NCBI GenBank assembly: GCA_021531755.1
Contig: JADYUK010000001.1
Coordinates: forward strand, 124,001 to 188,000
Reading direction: 5' to 3'
From: Hoylesella loescheii
GTDB lineage: Bacteria > Bacteroidota > Bacteroidia > Bacteroidales > Bacteroidaceae
DNA: 64,000 bases
Shown: positions 17,415 to 25,812 of the stretch, piece after piece
Numbering within the stretch: position 1 is the stretch's first letter
Layout: every line of letters starts with the position of its first letter
Translations under genes and position numbers: made by a program
Notes under the pieces: model-generated
The model's input: only the letters and a program-made list of their open reading frames with translations
The model's database searches: none
Told to the model about the DNA's origin: nothing

Positions 17415-17655
17415 ATGCATTGGATTTTATCCGGCCTTTTCTCGCCAAGCCAAAGCGAGCAAGCTCTCTTTGCTCATCTGGCTTAATGAAAACGTTCGTA
17501 TAAATACAGACGTTTTATCGATGATGATTTTCGTCTGCACTCGGCATAACAATTAAGCAAGCTTAATGTTCTGCTCTCGCTTGAACGAAAATTCTCGCCA
17601 TGGCATAGCCCAAGCAAGCTTGGTCTCTGCTCATTTGGCTTACCGAAAACGTTCT
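17415..17655. repeat. Composite of several dispersed repeat modules
   Basis: The 412-nt gap between the aminotransferase and DAHP synthase genes is largely built of repeat modules. One is 'CTTTTCTCGCCAAGCC...CATCTGGCTTAATGAAAACGTTC' (about 17438-17497). The next is 'ATAAATACAGACGTTTT', then a 'CTGCACTCGGCATAA...AAGCAAGCTTAATG' module (17534-17575). The last is a well-kept 'TTCTCGCCATGGCATAGCCC' + 'AAGCAAGCTTGG' + 'GCTCATTTGGCTTACCGAAA' module (17591-17653). I see no gene in this gap. Confidence 0.75.
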
Positions 17656-17747
17656 GGGGTGTCTTAACTGTGAGAGGGGGGGGGGATGCCGCCCTTATTA
17701 CCATTGTGTGTGTATGTCTACCTTTTTTAGTGTGGGGGTGGCTGTTC

Positions 17748-18911
17748 TCAGCCTAAGGCAGCTCTGATTCTCCCAAGAGCCTCACGCATCTTCTCGTCTT
17801 TGGCGCATAAGGAGATTCGTACATACCTGTTGCCATTGGAGCCGAATATGAAGCCTGGTGTTATGAATACTCGTGCCTCATGAAGTATGCGCTCTGTCAG
17901 TTCCTCACAGTCTTTGTATGAGTCAGGTATGCGTCCCCAAAGGAACATTCCAACCTGTGATGTGTCGAATGTGCATCCCATTGTCTTCATTATCTCCTCG
18001 GCTATGTCGCGCCGTCTTTTATATGTCTGGAAGTTTGCCGTGTGATGCCATTCGTCGCTGTTGTGGTAGGCTTGTGCCGCGGCAAGCTGGAGTCCCCTGA
18101 ATGTTCCGGAGTCAATATTTGACTTTATCTTCAGAATCCATGATATGAATGTCGCGTTCGTGGCGCATAGTCCGACACGCCAACCTGGCATGTTGTGACT
18201 CTTGGACATGGAGTTGAGCTCTATACAGCAATCCTTGGCTCCCGGAACTTGCAGGAGGGATATTGGGTGCTCGTTGATGATGAACGAGTAGGGATTGTCA
18301 TTTACGACGACGATATCATGCTTCTGGGCGAAACGGACGAGCTTGATGTATGTCTCCATCATGGCATTGCCGCCTGTAGGCATGTTCGGGTAATTTGTCC
18401 ACATCAGTCTCACTCCGTTGAGATCCATTTTCTCAAGTTGTTCCCAGTCTGGCTGCCAACCTTTGTCCTCACGCAGGTTATAATTGACTATCTCCTGTCC
18501 GAGAATCTTTGATAGCGAGGTGTATGTCGGGTATCCGGGGTTAGGAACAAGCACTTTGTCGCCCGGATTGCAGAATGCCAGTGTTATATGCAGAATGCCC
18601 TCCTTTGAACCAATGAGAGGCTGTATTTCTGTTCTCGGGTCAATGTCCACACCGTACCACCTCTTATAATATCCTGCCATGGCTTCTCTCAGTTCTGGTG
18701 TGCCTGAGGTTGGCTGGTAACCATGTGCGTCAGGGTCGTGTGCCACTTCACAGAGCTTCTCTATGGTCTCTGGAGAAGGTGGCATATCAGGCGAGCCTAT
18801 GGCAAGTGATATTATATCCTTGCCCTCAGCATTCATGCGTGCCACTTCCTTAAGTTTGCGACTGAAGTAGTATTCCTGAACGTTGTTCAGTCTTTCTGCT
18901 GGTTGTATCAT
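17748..18911 (-). CDS. Class I/II PLP aminotransferase of the Phe/Tyr operon
   Basis: This PLP enzyme most likely transfers the amino group to phenylpyruvate and 4-hydroxyphenylpyruvate, the last step to Phe and Tyr. The inference comes from its place between pheA and the DAHP synthase/mutase. The 387-residue protein has the fold-type I features 'ISLAIGSPDMPPSPETIEKL', 'YQPTSGTPELREAMAGYYKRWYG', 'VPNPGYPTY', 'WTNYPNMPTGG', 'VVNDNPYSFI' and the PLP-lysine motif 'ELNSMSKSHNMPGWRVG'. It ends with 'NRYVRISLC', containing the substrate-carboxylate Arg. By sequence alone it resembles the LL-diaminopimelate/aspartate-type aminotransferases. It follows pheA after 43 nt. Confidence 0.88.
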   Translation of the reverse strand: MIQPAERLNNVQEYYFSRKLKEVARMNAEGKDIISLAIGSPDMPPSPETIEKLCEVAHDPDAHGYQPTSGTPELREAMAGYYKRWYGVDIDPRTEIQPLIGSKEGILHITLAFCNPGDKVLVPNPGYPTYTSLSKILGQEIVNYNLREDKGWQPDWEQLEKMDLNGVRLMWTNYPNMPTGGNAMMETYIKLVRFAQKHDIVVVNDNPYSFIINEHPISLLQVPGAKDCCIELNSMSKSHNMPGWRVGLCATNATFISWILKIKSNIDSGTFRGLQLAAAQAYHNSDEWHHTANFQTYKRRRDIAEEIMKTMGCTFDTSQVGMFLWGRIPDSYKDCEELTERILHEARVFITPGFIFGSNGNRYVRISLCAKDEKMREALGRIRAALG

Positions 18912-18954
18912 ATATTCCGGTTGTTTGTCTGTTCTTGTTTGTGGTGTCGTAGGC

Positions 18955-19785
18955 TCAGGCAGCCCTGTACTCTCCGAGTATTGTCAGTTCTCTTGTCAGT
19001 GGTATAATGGCGTCGATAGCCTGACGGTATCTTATGATGTCATCGTATGTAACATCGACGTAGAACATATATTCCCATTCGCAGCCTATTATCGGCAAAG
19101 ACTGTATCTTGGTCAGCTGCATCTTATAGAAGCTGAGGATTGAGAGCACCTGTGACAATGACCCTTCCTCGTGTGGGAGAGAGAAGACGAGCGATGCCTT
19201 GTTTGTCTGGTTTATCGCCCTGAGCATATCTGCTTTCCTTGGGTCGGAGAGGACGAGGAATCTCGTGTAGTTATGCTTGTTGTCCTCTATATGGTTCTCG
19301 AGGATTTTCAGTCCGTAGAGTTTGGCAGCCTCGGCATGGCATATTGCTGCTGCTCCCTTGATCTTGTTCTCGGCTATCCAGCGTGCCGAGCCTGCTGTAT
19401 CGTCGTCCTCAACGAGCTTCATCCTCTGGTGACGGCTTAGATAATCGCGGCATTGCATTAGGGCTACAGGGTGGGAGTGAACTTCGCGTATATCCTCTAT
19501 CGTCTCTGATTCAAGACAGCAGAGGCAGTGGCTGATGTGTGTCTTATGCTCGCCTACGACACTCATCCCGCTTGCCCTCAACAGCTCATAGTTGTGTAGT
19601 AGCGAACCGGCTATGGTGTTCTCTATTGCTGTCAGCCCGAGCATTGTCGGGTCGGCCTTCATATTGTCGAAGACCTCTTCGAATGTGGCGCAGCAGACAA
19701 GCTGGAGTTGTTCGCCCTCAAAGTATTTGTGGGCAGTGATGTCATGGAAGCTTCCCTCAAAGCCCTGTATAGCTATTCGTTTCAT
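18955..19785 (-). CDS. pheA: Prephenate dehydratase
   Basis: PheA turns prephenate into phenylpyruvate, committing carbon to phenylalanine. Of 276 residues, about 1-180 are the dehydratase domain: 'IAIQGFEGSFHDITAHKYF', 'GLTAIENTIAGSLLHNYELL', 'VHSHPVALMQCRDYL', 'GSARWIAENKIKGAAAICH' and the catalytic 'NYTRFLVL' Thr-Arg-Phe. A C-terminal ACT domain follows from about 190 ('KASLVFSLPHEEGSLSQVL'). The site that binds Phe in E. coli PheA (ESRP) reads 'IQSLP' here, so feedback inhibition may differ. AAAGGAAAA sits just before the ATG. It is the first structural gene of the operon, directly behind a leader-peptide attenuator. Confidence 0.95.
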   Translation of the reverse strand: MKRIAIQGFEGSFHDITAHKYFEGEQLQLVCCATFEEVFDNMKADPTMLGLTAIENTIAGSLLHNYELLRASGMSVVGEHKTHISHCLCCLESETIEDIREVHSHPVALMQCRDYLSRHQRMKLVEDDDTAGSARWIAENKIKGAAAICHAEAAKLYGLKILENHIEDNKHNYTRFLVLSDPRKADMLRAINQTNKASLVFSLPHEEGSLSQVLSILSFYKMQLTKIQSLPIIGCEWEYMFYVDVTYDDIIRYRQAIDAIIPLTRELTILGEYRAA

Positions 19786-19814
19786 TCTTTTTTCCTTTAT
19801 GCCTTATATCATGT

Positions 19815-19855
19815 AAAAGTCCCGCTTCAGTCATCAGGGTTGAAGCGGGACTTTT
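19815..19855 (-). terminator. Attenuator terminator ahead of pheA
   Basis: On the minus strand AAAAGTCCCGCTTCA (19855-19841) pairs perfectly over 15 bp with TGAAGCGGGACTTTT (19829-19815), with an 11-nt loop. It ends in TTTT followed by ACATG. It lies between the leader peptide and pheA, 30 nt before the pheA start. This is the place for an attenuator rather than an end-of-gene terminator. Confidence 0.85.
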
Positions 19856-19923
19856 ATGCGTTTACCGTGCTTGGTAAGCATCTGTCATCTTAAGTTGAAA
19901 TCTACACGCAACTTCCCGCTTCA
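19841..19923 (-). promoter_or_regulatory. Antiterminator pairing region of the pheA attenuator
   Basis: The segment TGAAGCGGGA (19923-19914, minus strand) lies inside the leader-peptide gene, 11 nt after the last Phe codon. It is identical to the start of the terminator's 3' arm, so it can pair over 10 bp with TCCCGCTTCA (19850-19841), the terminator's 5' arm. The two pairings exclude each other. A ribosome stalled on the Phe/Tyr codons would leave this segment free to form the antiterminator. A ribosome reaching the TAG at 19904-19902 would cover it and let the terminator form. Confidence 0.75.
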
Positions 19924-19979
19924 CAGTTCCCTGCAAAGTAAAAGTAAAAATAGAAGAAGCGTGCGTATGATGTGTTCAT
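19902..19979 (-). CDS. Phe/Tyr-rich leader peptide of the pheA operon
   Basis: A 25-codon frame starts at 19979 (ATG) and stops at TAG (19904-19902). Residues 7-15 read RFFYFYFYF, so eight consecutive codons are Phe or Tyr (5 Phe, 3 Tyr), with one more Tyr at residue 5. A run like this is very unlikely by chance and is typical of attenuation leader peptides such as E. coli PheL. It is too short for standard gene calling. It lies about 35 nt after a predicted promoter and ahead of the antiterminator and terminator segments. The operon makes both amino acids (PheA and TyrA), which matches the mixed Phe/Tyr codons. No strong Shine-Dalgarno is seen before the ATG, which is common in Bacteroidetes. 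Confidence 0.85.
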   Translation of the reverse strand: MNTSYARFFYFYFYFAGNCEAGSCV

Positions 19980-20016
19980 AACTTACTGATTGATGTTTTT
20001 TATTTGTTTACGCTTG

Positions 20017-20047
20017 CAAAAGTACATATTTTCCAATATACATCCAA
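20017..20047 (-). promoter_or_regulatory. Promoter of the pheA leader and operon
   Basis: On the minus strand TTG (20047-20045), a 20-nt spacer and TACTTTTG (20024-20017) match the Bacteroidetes consensus. The element begins about 35 nt after the recQ stop codon, so the leader and operon are transcribed independently of recQ. Transcription would start about 30-35 nt before the leader-peptide ATG. Confidence 0.65.
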
Positions 20048-20083
20048 GAAAAATTATAGGAAAGTCTATGCGATTAACTGTCT

Positions 20084-22003
20084 TTAACGTTTCTGCGCCA
20101 GCCATATGAATATGGAGTCAGAATGAATCAGCTCTTTTTCTATCATATCTGATACAACTCCCGATACTATTGTTTTATTGAATGGTATGTGTGACAACTC
20201 ATTGGCTGAATGTTTTTCACCGTCTGATAATAGGTTCATGATATGTTTCTGGCATTCTGTCTCCTGTCTCTTGGCTGTATCTGAGCCTTTGAGCCTGTTA
20301 CGCTTTCTCTCAAGGCATACCTCACATGTCCCACAGTCCTCAAAGTTCTTTTCGCCGAAATACCTGACAAGTTGTATTTGCCGGCATTCATTAGTGTTAT
20401 TGATATAGCTTATAACTGAGTCGATGTGCTTTGACATGACATCGCGCAGATCGTCATAGGCTTTATGGTTTATCTTTACATCCTTACCATCAACACGATT
20501 GATAAGATATGTCAGTTTCGGCTCTGCGCGTGGGGGTATGAAGTCAATTATCCCTCTTCTCCTCAGGCTGGTCATGAGCATGTAGACACGCTCGGGTGTC
20601 GTTGCGAGAGATGTGGCGAGCGAGCGTTCTGAGATAAGCTTATAATCGGAGAATAGTCCGGGGTATTGTCTCATGAGAGCCTGTATGAGGTTATCCTCCT
20701 CTTGCGACACCTCACGCATGGTATATAGCTGATCACGTTCTAGAATGAATTTCAGTCTTGTCCTGTCGTCCGGCTCTGTCTGGTAATATATATATCCACA
20801 GTTGTCAAGAATATGTAATGCCGCATTGACAACAAAGGGACTGTATCGGTTAGTCAGACAGAACTTCTCAACTGGGAATATGAAGGTATGTCCTTTCCCC
20901 ATCCCGACACCTATTTCATAATAGTATGCGAGATGCTCGTATATGTCCCGAATGACATCTTTCGGTGGGAATGTCTGTGCGATGCGTTTCTTCAGCACGG
21001 CATTTGTGCTCTTCATCACGAGCAGCACTGCATAAGCCCTCTGCCCGTCGCGTCCCGCTCTCCCCGCTTCCTGGAAGTATGCCTCGAGCGATGATGGCAC
21101 ATCGGCATGTATCACAAGTCGCACATCTGGCTTGTCTATGCCCATGCCGAAAGCATTAGTGGCGACAATGACTCTTCTCTCGCCCAGCTGCCATTCATTC
21201 TGGTGGCTGTTCTTGACAGCTATATCGAGGCCGGCATGGTAGTAGGTTGCTGATATCCCTTTGCTGTTGAGTATCTTGCTCAACTCCTTTGTCTTCCTTC
21301 GGCTCGATACGTATATGATGGCAGAGCCTTCCACTCTTTCCAATATGTGTATCGCCTCGTGCACGATGTCAGCTGTTCCCCTGACAGTGTATGTTATGTT
21401 CTTCCTTCTGAAAGACATGGAGAAGACTCTTTTCTCCCTGAATTCAAGTTTCTCCTGTATATCGTCCACGACATCTGGTGTGGCTGTGGCTGTCAGCGCC
21501 AGTACAGGACATGAGGTGAGGATTCTCCTTACTTTTGATATTTCGAGATATGCAGGTCGGAAGTCATAGCCCCACTGTGATATGCAGTGAGCCTCGTCTA
21601 CTGTTATGAAGCTAACCTTTATGTGCCTCAATTTTGTCAGAAAGAAAGGGGAGGAGAGTCGTTCGGGTGATAAATACAAGAATTTTATGTCACCGAAAAT
21701 ACAGTTGTCAAGAATCTTTACCTGTTCGCTGTGTGTCTGCTCTGAGGATATGGCATATGCTGGTATGGAGAGCCTGCGCAGATGTTCTACCTGGTCCTTC
21801 ATTAGGGATATGAGCGGAGTGATGACTATGCATACACCATCCATCGCAAGGGCTGGCACCTGGAATGTGATGGATTTGCCACCGCCTGTCGGCATAAGTC
21901 CGAGGGTGTCATGCCCTGATCCGATGCTCTCTATTATCTCACGTTGTATCCCTCGGAAATCCTCGTATCCCCAATATTTACGCAATATAGCTCTATAATC
22001 CAT
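20084..22003 (-). CDS. recQ: RecQ-family ATP-dependent DNA helicase
   Basis: RecQ unwinds DNA 3' to 5' in recombinational repair. The helicase core shows 'LGLMPTGGGKSITFQVPAL' (Walker A), 'TPLISLMKDQ', 'TVDEAHCISQWGYDFRPAY' (DEAH), 'LALTATATP' and 'VATNAFGMGIDKPDVRLVIH...EAYFQEAGRAGRDG'. The zinc-binding region 'CRQIQLVRYFG...DCGTCEVC' is present near 560-590. The C-terminus ends with a winged-helix-like segment and no evident HRDC domain. At 639 residues it belongs to the shorter RecQ type found as a second paralogue in Bacteroidetes. It lies downstream of recJ on the same strand, 304 nt apart. Confidence 0.94.
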   Translation of the reverse strand: MDYRAILRKYWGYEDFRGIQREIIESIGSGHDTLGLMPTGGGKSITFQVPALAMDGVCIVITPLISLMKDQVEHLRRLSIPAYAISSEQTHSEQVKILDNCIFGDIKFLYLSPERLSSPFFLTKLRHIKVSFITVDEAHCISQWGYDFRPAYLEISKVRRILTSCPVLALTATATPDVVDDIQEKLEFREKRVFSMSFRRKNITYTVRGTADIVHEAIHILERVEGSAIIYVSSRRKTKELSKILNSKGISATYYHAGLDIAVKNSHQNEWQLGERRVIVATNAFGMGIDKPDVRLVIHADVPSSLEAYFQEAGRAGRDGQRAYAVLLVMKSTNAVLKKRIAQTFPPKDVIRDIYEHLAYYYEIGVGMGKGHTFIFPVEKFCLTNRYSPFVVNAALHILDNCGYIYYQTEPDDRTRLKFILERDQLYTMREVSQEEDNLIQALMRQYPGLFSDYKLISERSLATSLATTPERVYMLMTSLRRRGIIDFIPPRAEPKLTYLINRVDGKDVKINHKAYDDLRDVMSKHIDSVISYINNTNECRQIQLVRYFGEKNFEDCGTCEVCLERKRNRLKGSDTAKRQETECQKHIMNLLSDGEKHSANELSHIPFNKTIVSGVVSDMIEKELIHSDSIFIWLAQKR

Positions 22004-22307
22004 GAACAGTGGTTATTAGTGTTGGATTCTGTAAATTGGTTTTATCTTGCGTTAGTCATGCTCTTCCGTTATGGATGGCCTAAGTGGCTGTGTGTCAGCA
22101 TGAGCGCATCGCCCCCAAGCATACCTGACATCCCATAAAAAGCCGGAAAGGATGATGGCGACATCTTTCTTTACAAATCGGGATATTTCTGTTTCCCTGT
22201 CTGTCTGCTGAGTGCCATAATCCTTTCAGGTTTTGTTTTCGCTACGTATATGTGGGCTGTCTGCACGGATGGCTGTGCTTGTAGTGTGTCTCGTGCAGTC
22301 ACCATTG
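22004..22307. other. Gap between recJ and recQ
   Basis: I see no gene, repeat or clear promoter match in these 304 bases. Confidence 0.4.
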
Positions 22308-24062
22308 TCATCGTTTGTGTATATCCTCAATCTGGAGCTGCGATGCCCCATGCCTGAATATATTGTCCTCTATCGTGTATGCGATATCGAACGAACGTCT
22401 TGACTTTATGTATCTTGCTGCTGCCGACTGGCCGAATGCTATTCCGTTCATGATGTTGTTTGAGCGGGAGTCGACAAGTTCCAGCTTTATGTGTTCCTGT
22501 TGTCTTCCCACTACCTTTGATGTCCCGAAGTCATACACGTCCTCCGTGGCGAATACAGGCTTGGGGTTTCCTGGGCCGAAGGGGGCGAATTTTCTCAGGT
22601 CAGAGTGGAGCTTCTTTGTGATGTCCTTGAACTCTATGTATGCGTCAATGTTCAGTGTCGGCTCCGTCTGCTCTGGCATGATGTGGTTGTCGACATATTC
22701 CTGGAACCTTTCCTGGAACTTTTTCACATCGTTCCATTTGAGGGTCAGTCCGCAAGCATAGGTATGCCCTCCGAAGTTCATGAGCAGGTCGCGGCACGAC
22801 TTTATGGCGGCGTATATGTCGAATCCTGCTACAGAGCGTGCTGATCCTGTTGCGAGGTCTCCATCTCGTGTTATGACAATTGTCGGTCTGAAGTATATTT
22901 CTGTCAGTCGGGATGCTACGATGCCTATGACTCCCTTCTTCCAGTTCTCGTCGTACAGTACGATGCTTGTTGAGTGTTGCTGGCTCTCAAGGCGGGCCAC
23001 AATCTGGTTCGCCTCGTCTGTCATCTGCTTGTCGATGTCCTTGCGCTGCTCGTTATAGTCGTTTATGTTGTCCGCAATCTTGAGTGCCCTGTCATAGTCT
23101 TTTTCCACGAGAAGGTCAACGCTCTCGCGTCCGTTCTCCATCCTTCCGCTTGCGTTTATCCGCGGTCCTATCTTGAATGTTATGTCGCTCATTGTCACCT
23201 GCCGTCCTGTCATGCCACATATTTCTATTATGGCTTTCAGTCCGGTCGATGGTGCCTGGTTCATCTGCCTGAGGCCATGATAGGCCAGAATCCTGTTCTC
23301 TCCCTCTATGGGGACGAGGTCTGCCGCGACACTTATGGCGCAGAGGTCAAGTGTCGGCTGCAGCTGTGAGAATGGTATGCCATTGCTGCGTGCGAAACCC
23401 TGCATGAACTTGAATCCCACCCCGCATCCGCAAAGATGTTTGAAAGGGTAGGAGTCGTCGTTGCGCTTTGGGTTGAGGATTGCGACAGCATCTGGAAGTG
23501 TCTCGTCGGGCACATGGTGGTCACAGATGATGAAGTCTATGCCAAGGCTTTTGGCGTATGCTATTTCCTTTATCGCCTTTATGCCACAGTCGAGGATGAT
23601 TATCAGCGAGACTCCTGTCTCATGGGCGTGGTTTATGCTTTTCTCTGATATGCCATATCCCTCGTCGTATCTGTCAGGGATATAATAGTCTATATTTGAG
23701 TAGAACTGTTGGAGGAATTTGTATACCAAGGCGACGGCCGTACATCCGTCTACGTCATAGTCACCGTATACAAGAATACGCTCCTTGCGTCCTATGGCGT
23801 CATTGAGTCGGTCGACGGCGAGGTCCATATCCTTCATCAAGAAGGGGTTAATGAGGTCCGTCAGCTGTGGACGGAAAAATCGTTTCGCTGCCGATTCTGT
23901 CGTTATGCCACGCCTCAGTAGCAGTCGGGCGAGCACAGGTGCGATGTTCAGCTTGTGGGCCAGGGTCTGTGCTGCATCCTCCTCAGACTCCGAGGTCGGA
24001 GTATATGTCCATTTGAAATGCATCGGAAGTTTTGTGTTATTTGTCTTTTTGTTGTTTTTCAA
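22308..24062 (-). CDS. recJ: Single-stranded-DNA-specific exonuclease RecJ
   Basis: RecJ degrades single-stranded DNA 5' to 3' in recombination and mismatch repair. The DHH domain has the metal-binding motifs 'VYGDYDVDGCTAVALVY' and 'FIICDHHVPDE', with 'LCGCGVGFKFMQGFA' and 'DLVPIEGENR' downstream. The DHHA1 part carries 'TGSARSVAGFDIYAAIKSC...FGGHTYACGLTL', the GGHxxAxG signature. A C-terminal OB-fold follows ('FAPFGPGNPKPVFATEDV'). The length of 584 residues is normal. The gene is on the same strand as recQ. Confidence 0.95.
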   Translation of the reverse strand: MKNNKKTNNTKLPMHFKWTYTPTSESEEDAAQTLAHKLNIAPVLARLLLRRGITTESAAKRFFRPQLTDLINPFLMKDMDLAVDRLNDAIGRKERILVYGDYDVDGCTAVALVYKFLQQFYSNIDYYIPDRYDEGYGISEKSINHAHETGVSLIIILDCGIKAIKEIAYAKSLGIDFIICDHHVPDETLPDAVAILNPKRNDDSYPFKHLCGCGVGFKFMQGFARSNGIPFSQLQPTLDLCAISVAADLVPIEGENRILAYHGLRQMNQAPSTGLKAIIEICGMTGRQVTMSDITFKIGPRINASGRMENGRESVDLLVEKDYDRALKIADNINDYNEQRKDIDKQMTDEANQIVARLESQQHSTSIVLYDENWKKGVIGIVASRLTEIYFRPTIVITRDGDLATGSARSVAGFDIYAAIKSCRDLLMNFGGHTYACGLTLKWNDVKKFQERFQEYVDNHIMPEQTEPTLNIDAYIEFKDITKKLHSDLRKFAPFGPGNPKPVFATEDVYDFGTSKVVGRQQEHIKLELVDSRSNNIMNGIAFGQSAAARYIKSRRSFDIAYTIEDNIFRHGASQLQIEDIHKR

Positions 24063-24349
24063 GTTTCGCTCAGCCTTGCCTCTTTTTGTTGTACGTTTCT
24101 GGTCGACGGCTTGTCTAGTATGTTGCCTGATGCCAGTTTTCGTTTATTTGCAGGTAAGGGTGAGGGGAAGGTTGTGTTCATGCTTTCCGCTTTGAGCTAT
24201 GGTATTTGCCGTCTACATGGCTATGCCTGCTGTATGATAGTTTGTTGTGGCAGTGGATATTGTCTCACGACACTATCCGCAGCTCTCCGCCCTATGGCTT
24301 CCTGTTATGGGCTTCGCGTTTTGATGCGGTAGGCATGTATATAGACATT

Positions 24350-24425
24350 CCTGACAAAGACGTAGGCTGCAAGGTTTCTTTCATCGCGCTGTGATGTCAT
24401 TCTTTTTGCCTGCGTCTTTGTCAGG
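24350..24425 (-). terminator. Long inverted repeat downstream of the C1B peptidase gene
   Basis: CCTGACAAAGACGTAGGC (24350-24367) pairs with GCCTGCGTCTTTGTCAGG (24408-24425) over 18 bp with one G-U type pair and a 40-nt loop. It lies about 60 nt after the stop of the peptidase gene. No T tract follows on either strand. The rest of the 24063-24482 gap shows nothing I recognise. Confidence 0.45.
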
Positions 24426-24482
24426 GAAGGGGATGTCGCTTTCACTCAGACACATGCCCCTTTGTCTATCTTGTCTTTATGG

Positions 24483-25700
24483 TTAGATGCCGAGCTTCTT
24501 GCGAATCTCCTTTGGTATGGCGTTCTTGTTCACCATATAGTCCATGGTCTTGGCTATGATGAAGTTCTTTGACATATACCATATGCCTTTGTACTCTCCT
24601 GTCTCTCCCCATGAGTTCTTCACCATGTAGTACTCACGTCCCGTCTGGTCCTTGGCGATGCCGTAGATGAGCATGCCGTGGTCGTCGGTAAGAGTCCAGT
24701 TGTCATACTCCTTCTGTCTCTGCTCCTGTGATGGTGTGAGCTCTTTCACTGTCACTCCTGCCTCTTTCAGCTTGTCCTGCTTCTGCTTGGGAGTTAGTTT
24801 GAGCCATTTTGCCATATCTGAGCCCTCAAGGCTCTGTGTACCTTTCTCGTCGATAAGGAGTGCGAGACCTTCGCGTGTGAAACCGCTCTCTGACACATCA
24901 CCACCCCATGCTACGGTGTAGCCGTTCATGACGGCGTTGTCGATAATGGCAGCCATCTCGTCCATCGGGAGGTTCCATGAGCCTGGCTGGCGCCAGTTGT
25001 CCTGCACCTCTACAGCGAACTGTGTGTAGAATGGATGGTGAGTGTAGGATGTTATTGTAACATAGTCATCCCAGTTGAGGCCGAGTGATGAGGCGAACTG
25101 CTGTGGGGTATATGTCTTCCCCTCATACTTGAATGTCTCAGGGCATTTGCCGAGGTATGCGTCGAGGATGCCCTGAAGGCCGTTGCGCCATGTTGTGGAG
25201 ATTGTGCGTGCTGTGCTCTTCGCTACAGCGTCAACGTATGGCTCCATGACAGCGAAGAACTCATTGAAGTTGTTCAGCGTGTCTCCGTACATTGTGCCAG
25301 GGGCAGGCATTGCCTCCTCTGGGCATATGCCGTAGTTCTTCAGGACATAGAGGACATCATATGCTGCACCACCCTGTGAGAACTGTGCGTCGCCGTGCAT
25401 GCGTACCTTGACAATGGCGCGGTCCATGTAGTTCTTGTTGCATACGAACATCTCGCAGAGGTCATAGGTCTTCTTTGTCTTCTTCAGTATCTCAGCCTCG
25501 AAGAATGACAATGTTGAATAGTTCCAGCAGGTGCCAGAGCGGGCCTGGTTCTTGATTGATGTGATGGGGTTTTCCTTGATGACTGTGAATACAGGCTTGT
25601 TAGGATTGACAGAGTCTTTCTTCTCAGCCTTTGTCTCAGTCTGTGCCATCATGCCAGATGTTGTCAGCATCATGACGGCAAGAGTTAAGAGTTTCTTCAT
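24483..25700 (-). CDS. Secreted C1B-family cysteine aminopeptidase (bleomycin hydrolase-like)
   Basis: This papain-fold peptidase of family C1B (PepC/bleomycin hydrolase) trims residues from peptide N-termini. Catalytic Cys lies in 'ARSGTCWNYSTLSFFEAEI', His in 'LTDDHGMLIYGIAKD' and Asn in 'MVKNSWGETGEYKG'. I start it at 25700 because that ATG opens a signal peptide (MKKLLTLAVMMLTTSGMMAQ). The frame is open upstream to 25847, but that version would overlap pepP and bury the signal. The signal indicates a periplasmic or exported enzyme, unlike the cytoplasmic PepC of Firmicutes. It lies 112 nt downstream of pepP, so the two peptidases may share a transcript. Confidence 0.92.
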   Translation of the reverse strand: MKKLLTLAVMMLTTSGMMAQTETKAEKKDSVNPNKPVFTVIKENPITSIKNQARSGTCWNYSTLSFFEAEILKKTKKTYDLCEMFVCNKNYMDRAIVKVRMHGDAQFSQGGAAYDVLYVLKNYGICPEEAMPAPGTMYGDTLNNFNEFFAVMEPYVDAVAKSTARTISTTWRNGLQGILDAYLGKCPETFKYEGKTYTPQQFASSLGLNWDDYVTITSYTHHPFYTQFAVEVQDNWRQPGSWNLPMDEMAAIIDNAVMNGYTVAWGGDVSESGFTREGLALLIDEKGTQSLEGSDMAKWLKLTPKQKQDKLKEAGVTVKELTPSQEQRQKEYDNWTLTDDHGMLIYGIAKDQTGREYYMVKNSWGETGEYKGIWYMSKNFIIAKTMDYMVNKNAIPKEIRKKLGI

Positions 25701-25812
25701 TTCGTTTGTTCTTTTTTTGTTAATATTATTGTTTAGTTTCTTTTTCCTTGTTTTGATTACTATGTTGTTGTCTGTTTCCGTTTCCATGATAGTCCATGGA
25801 GCGGTAACAACT

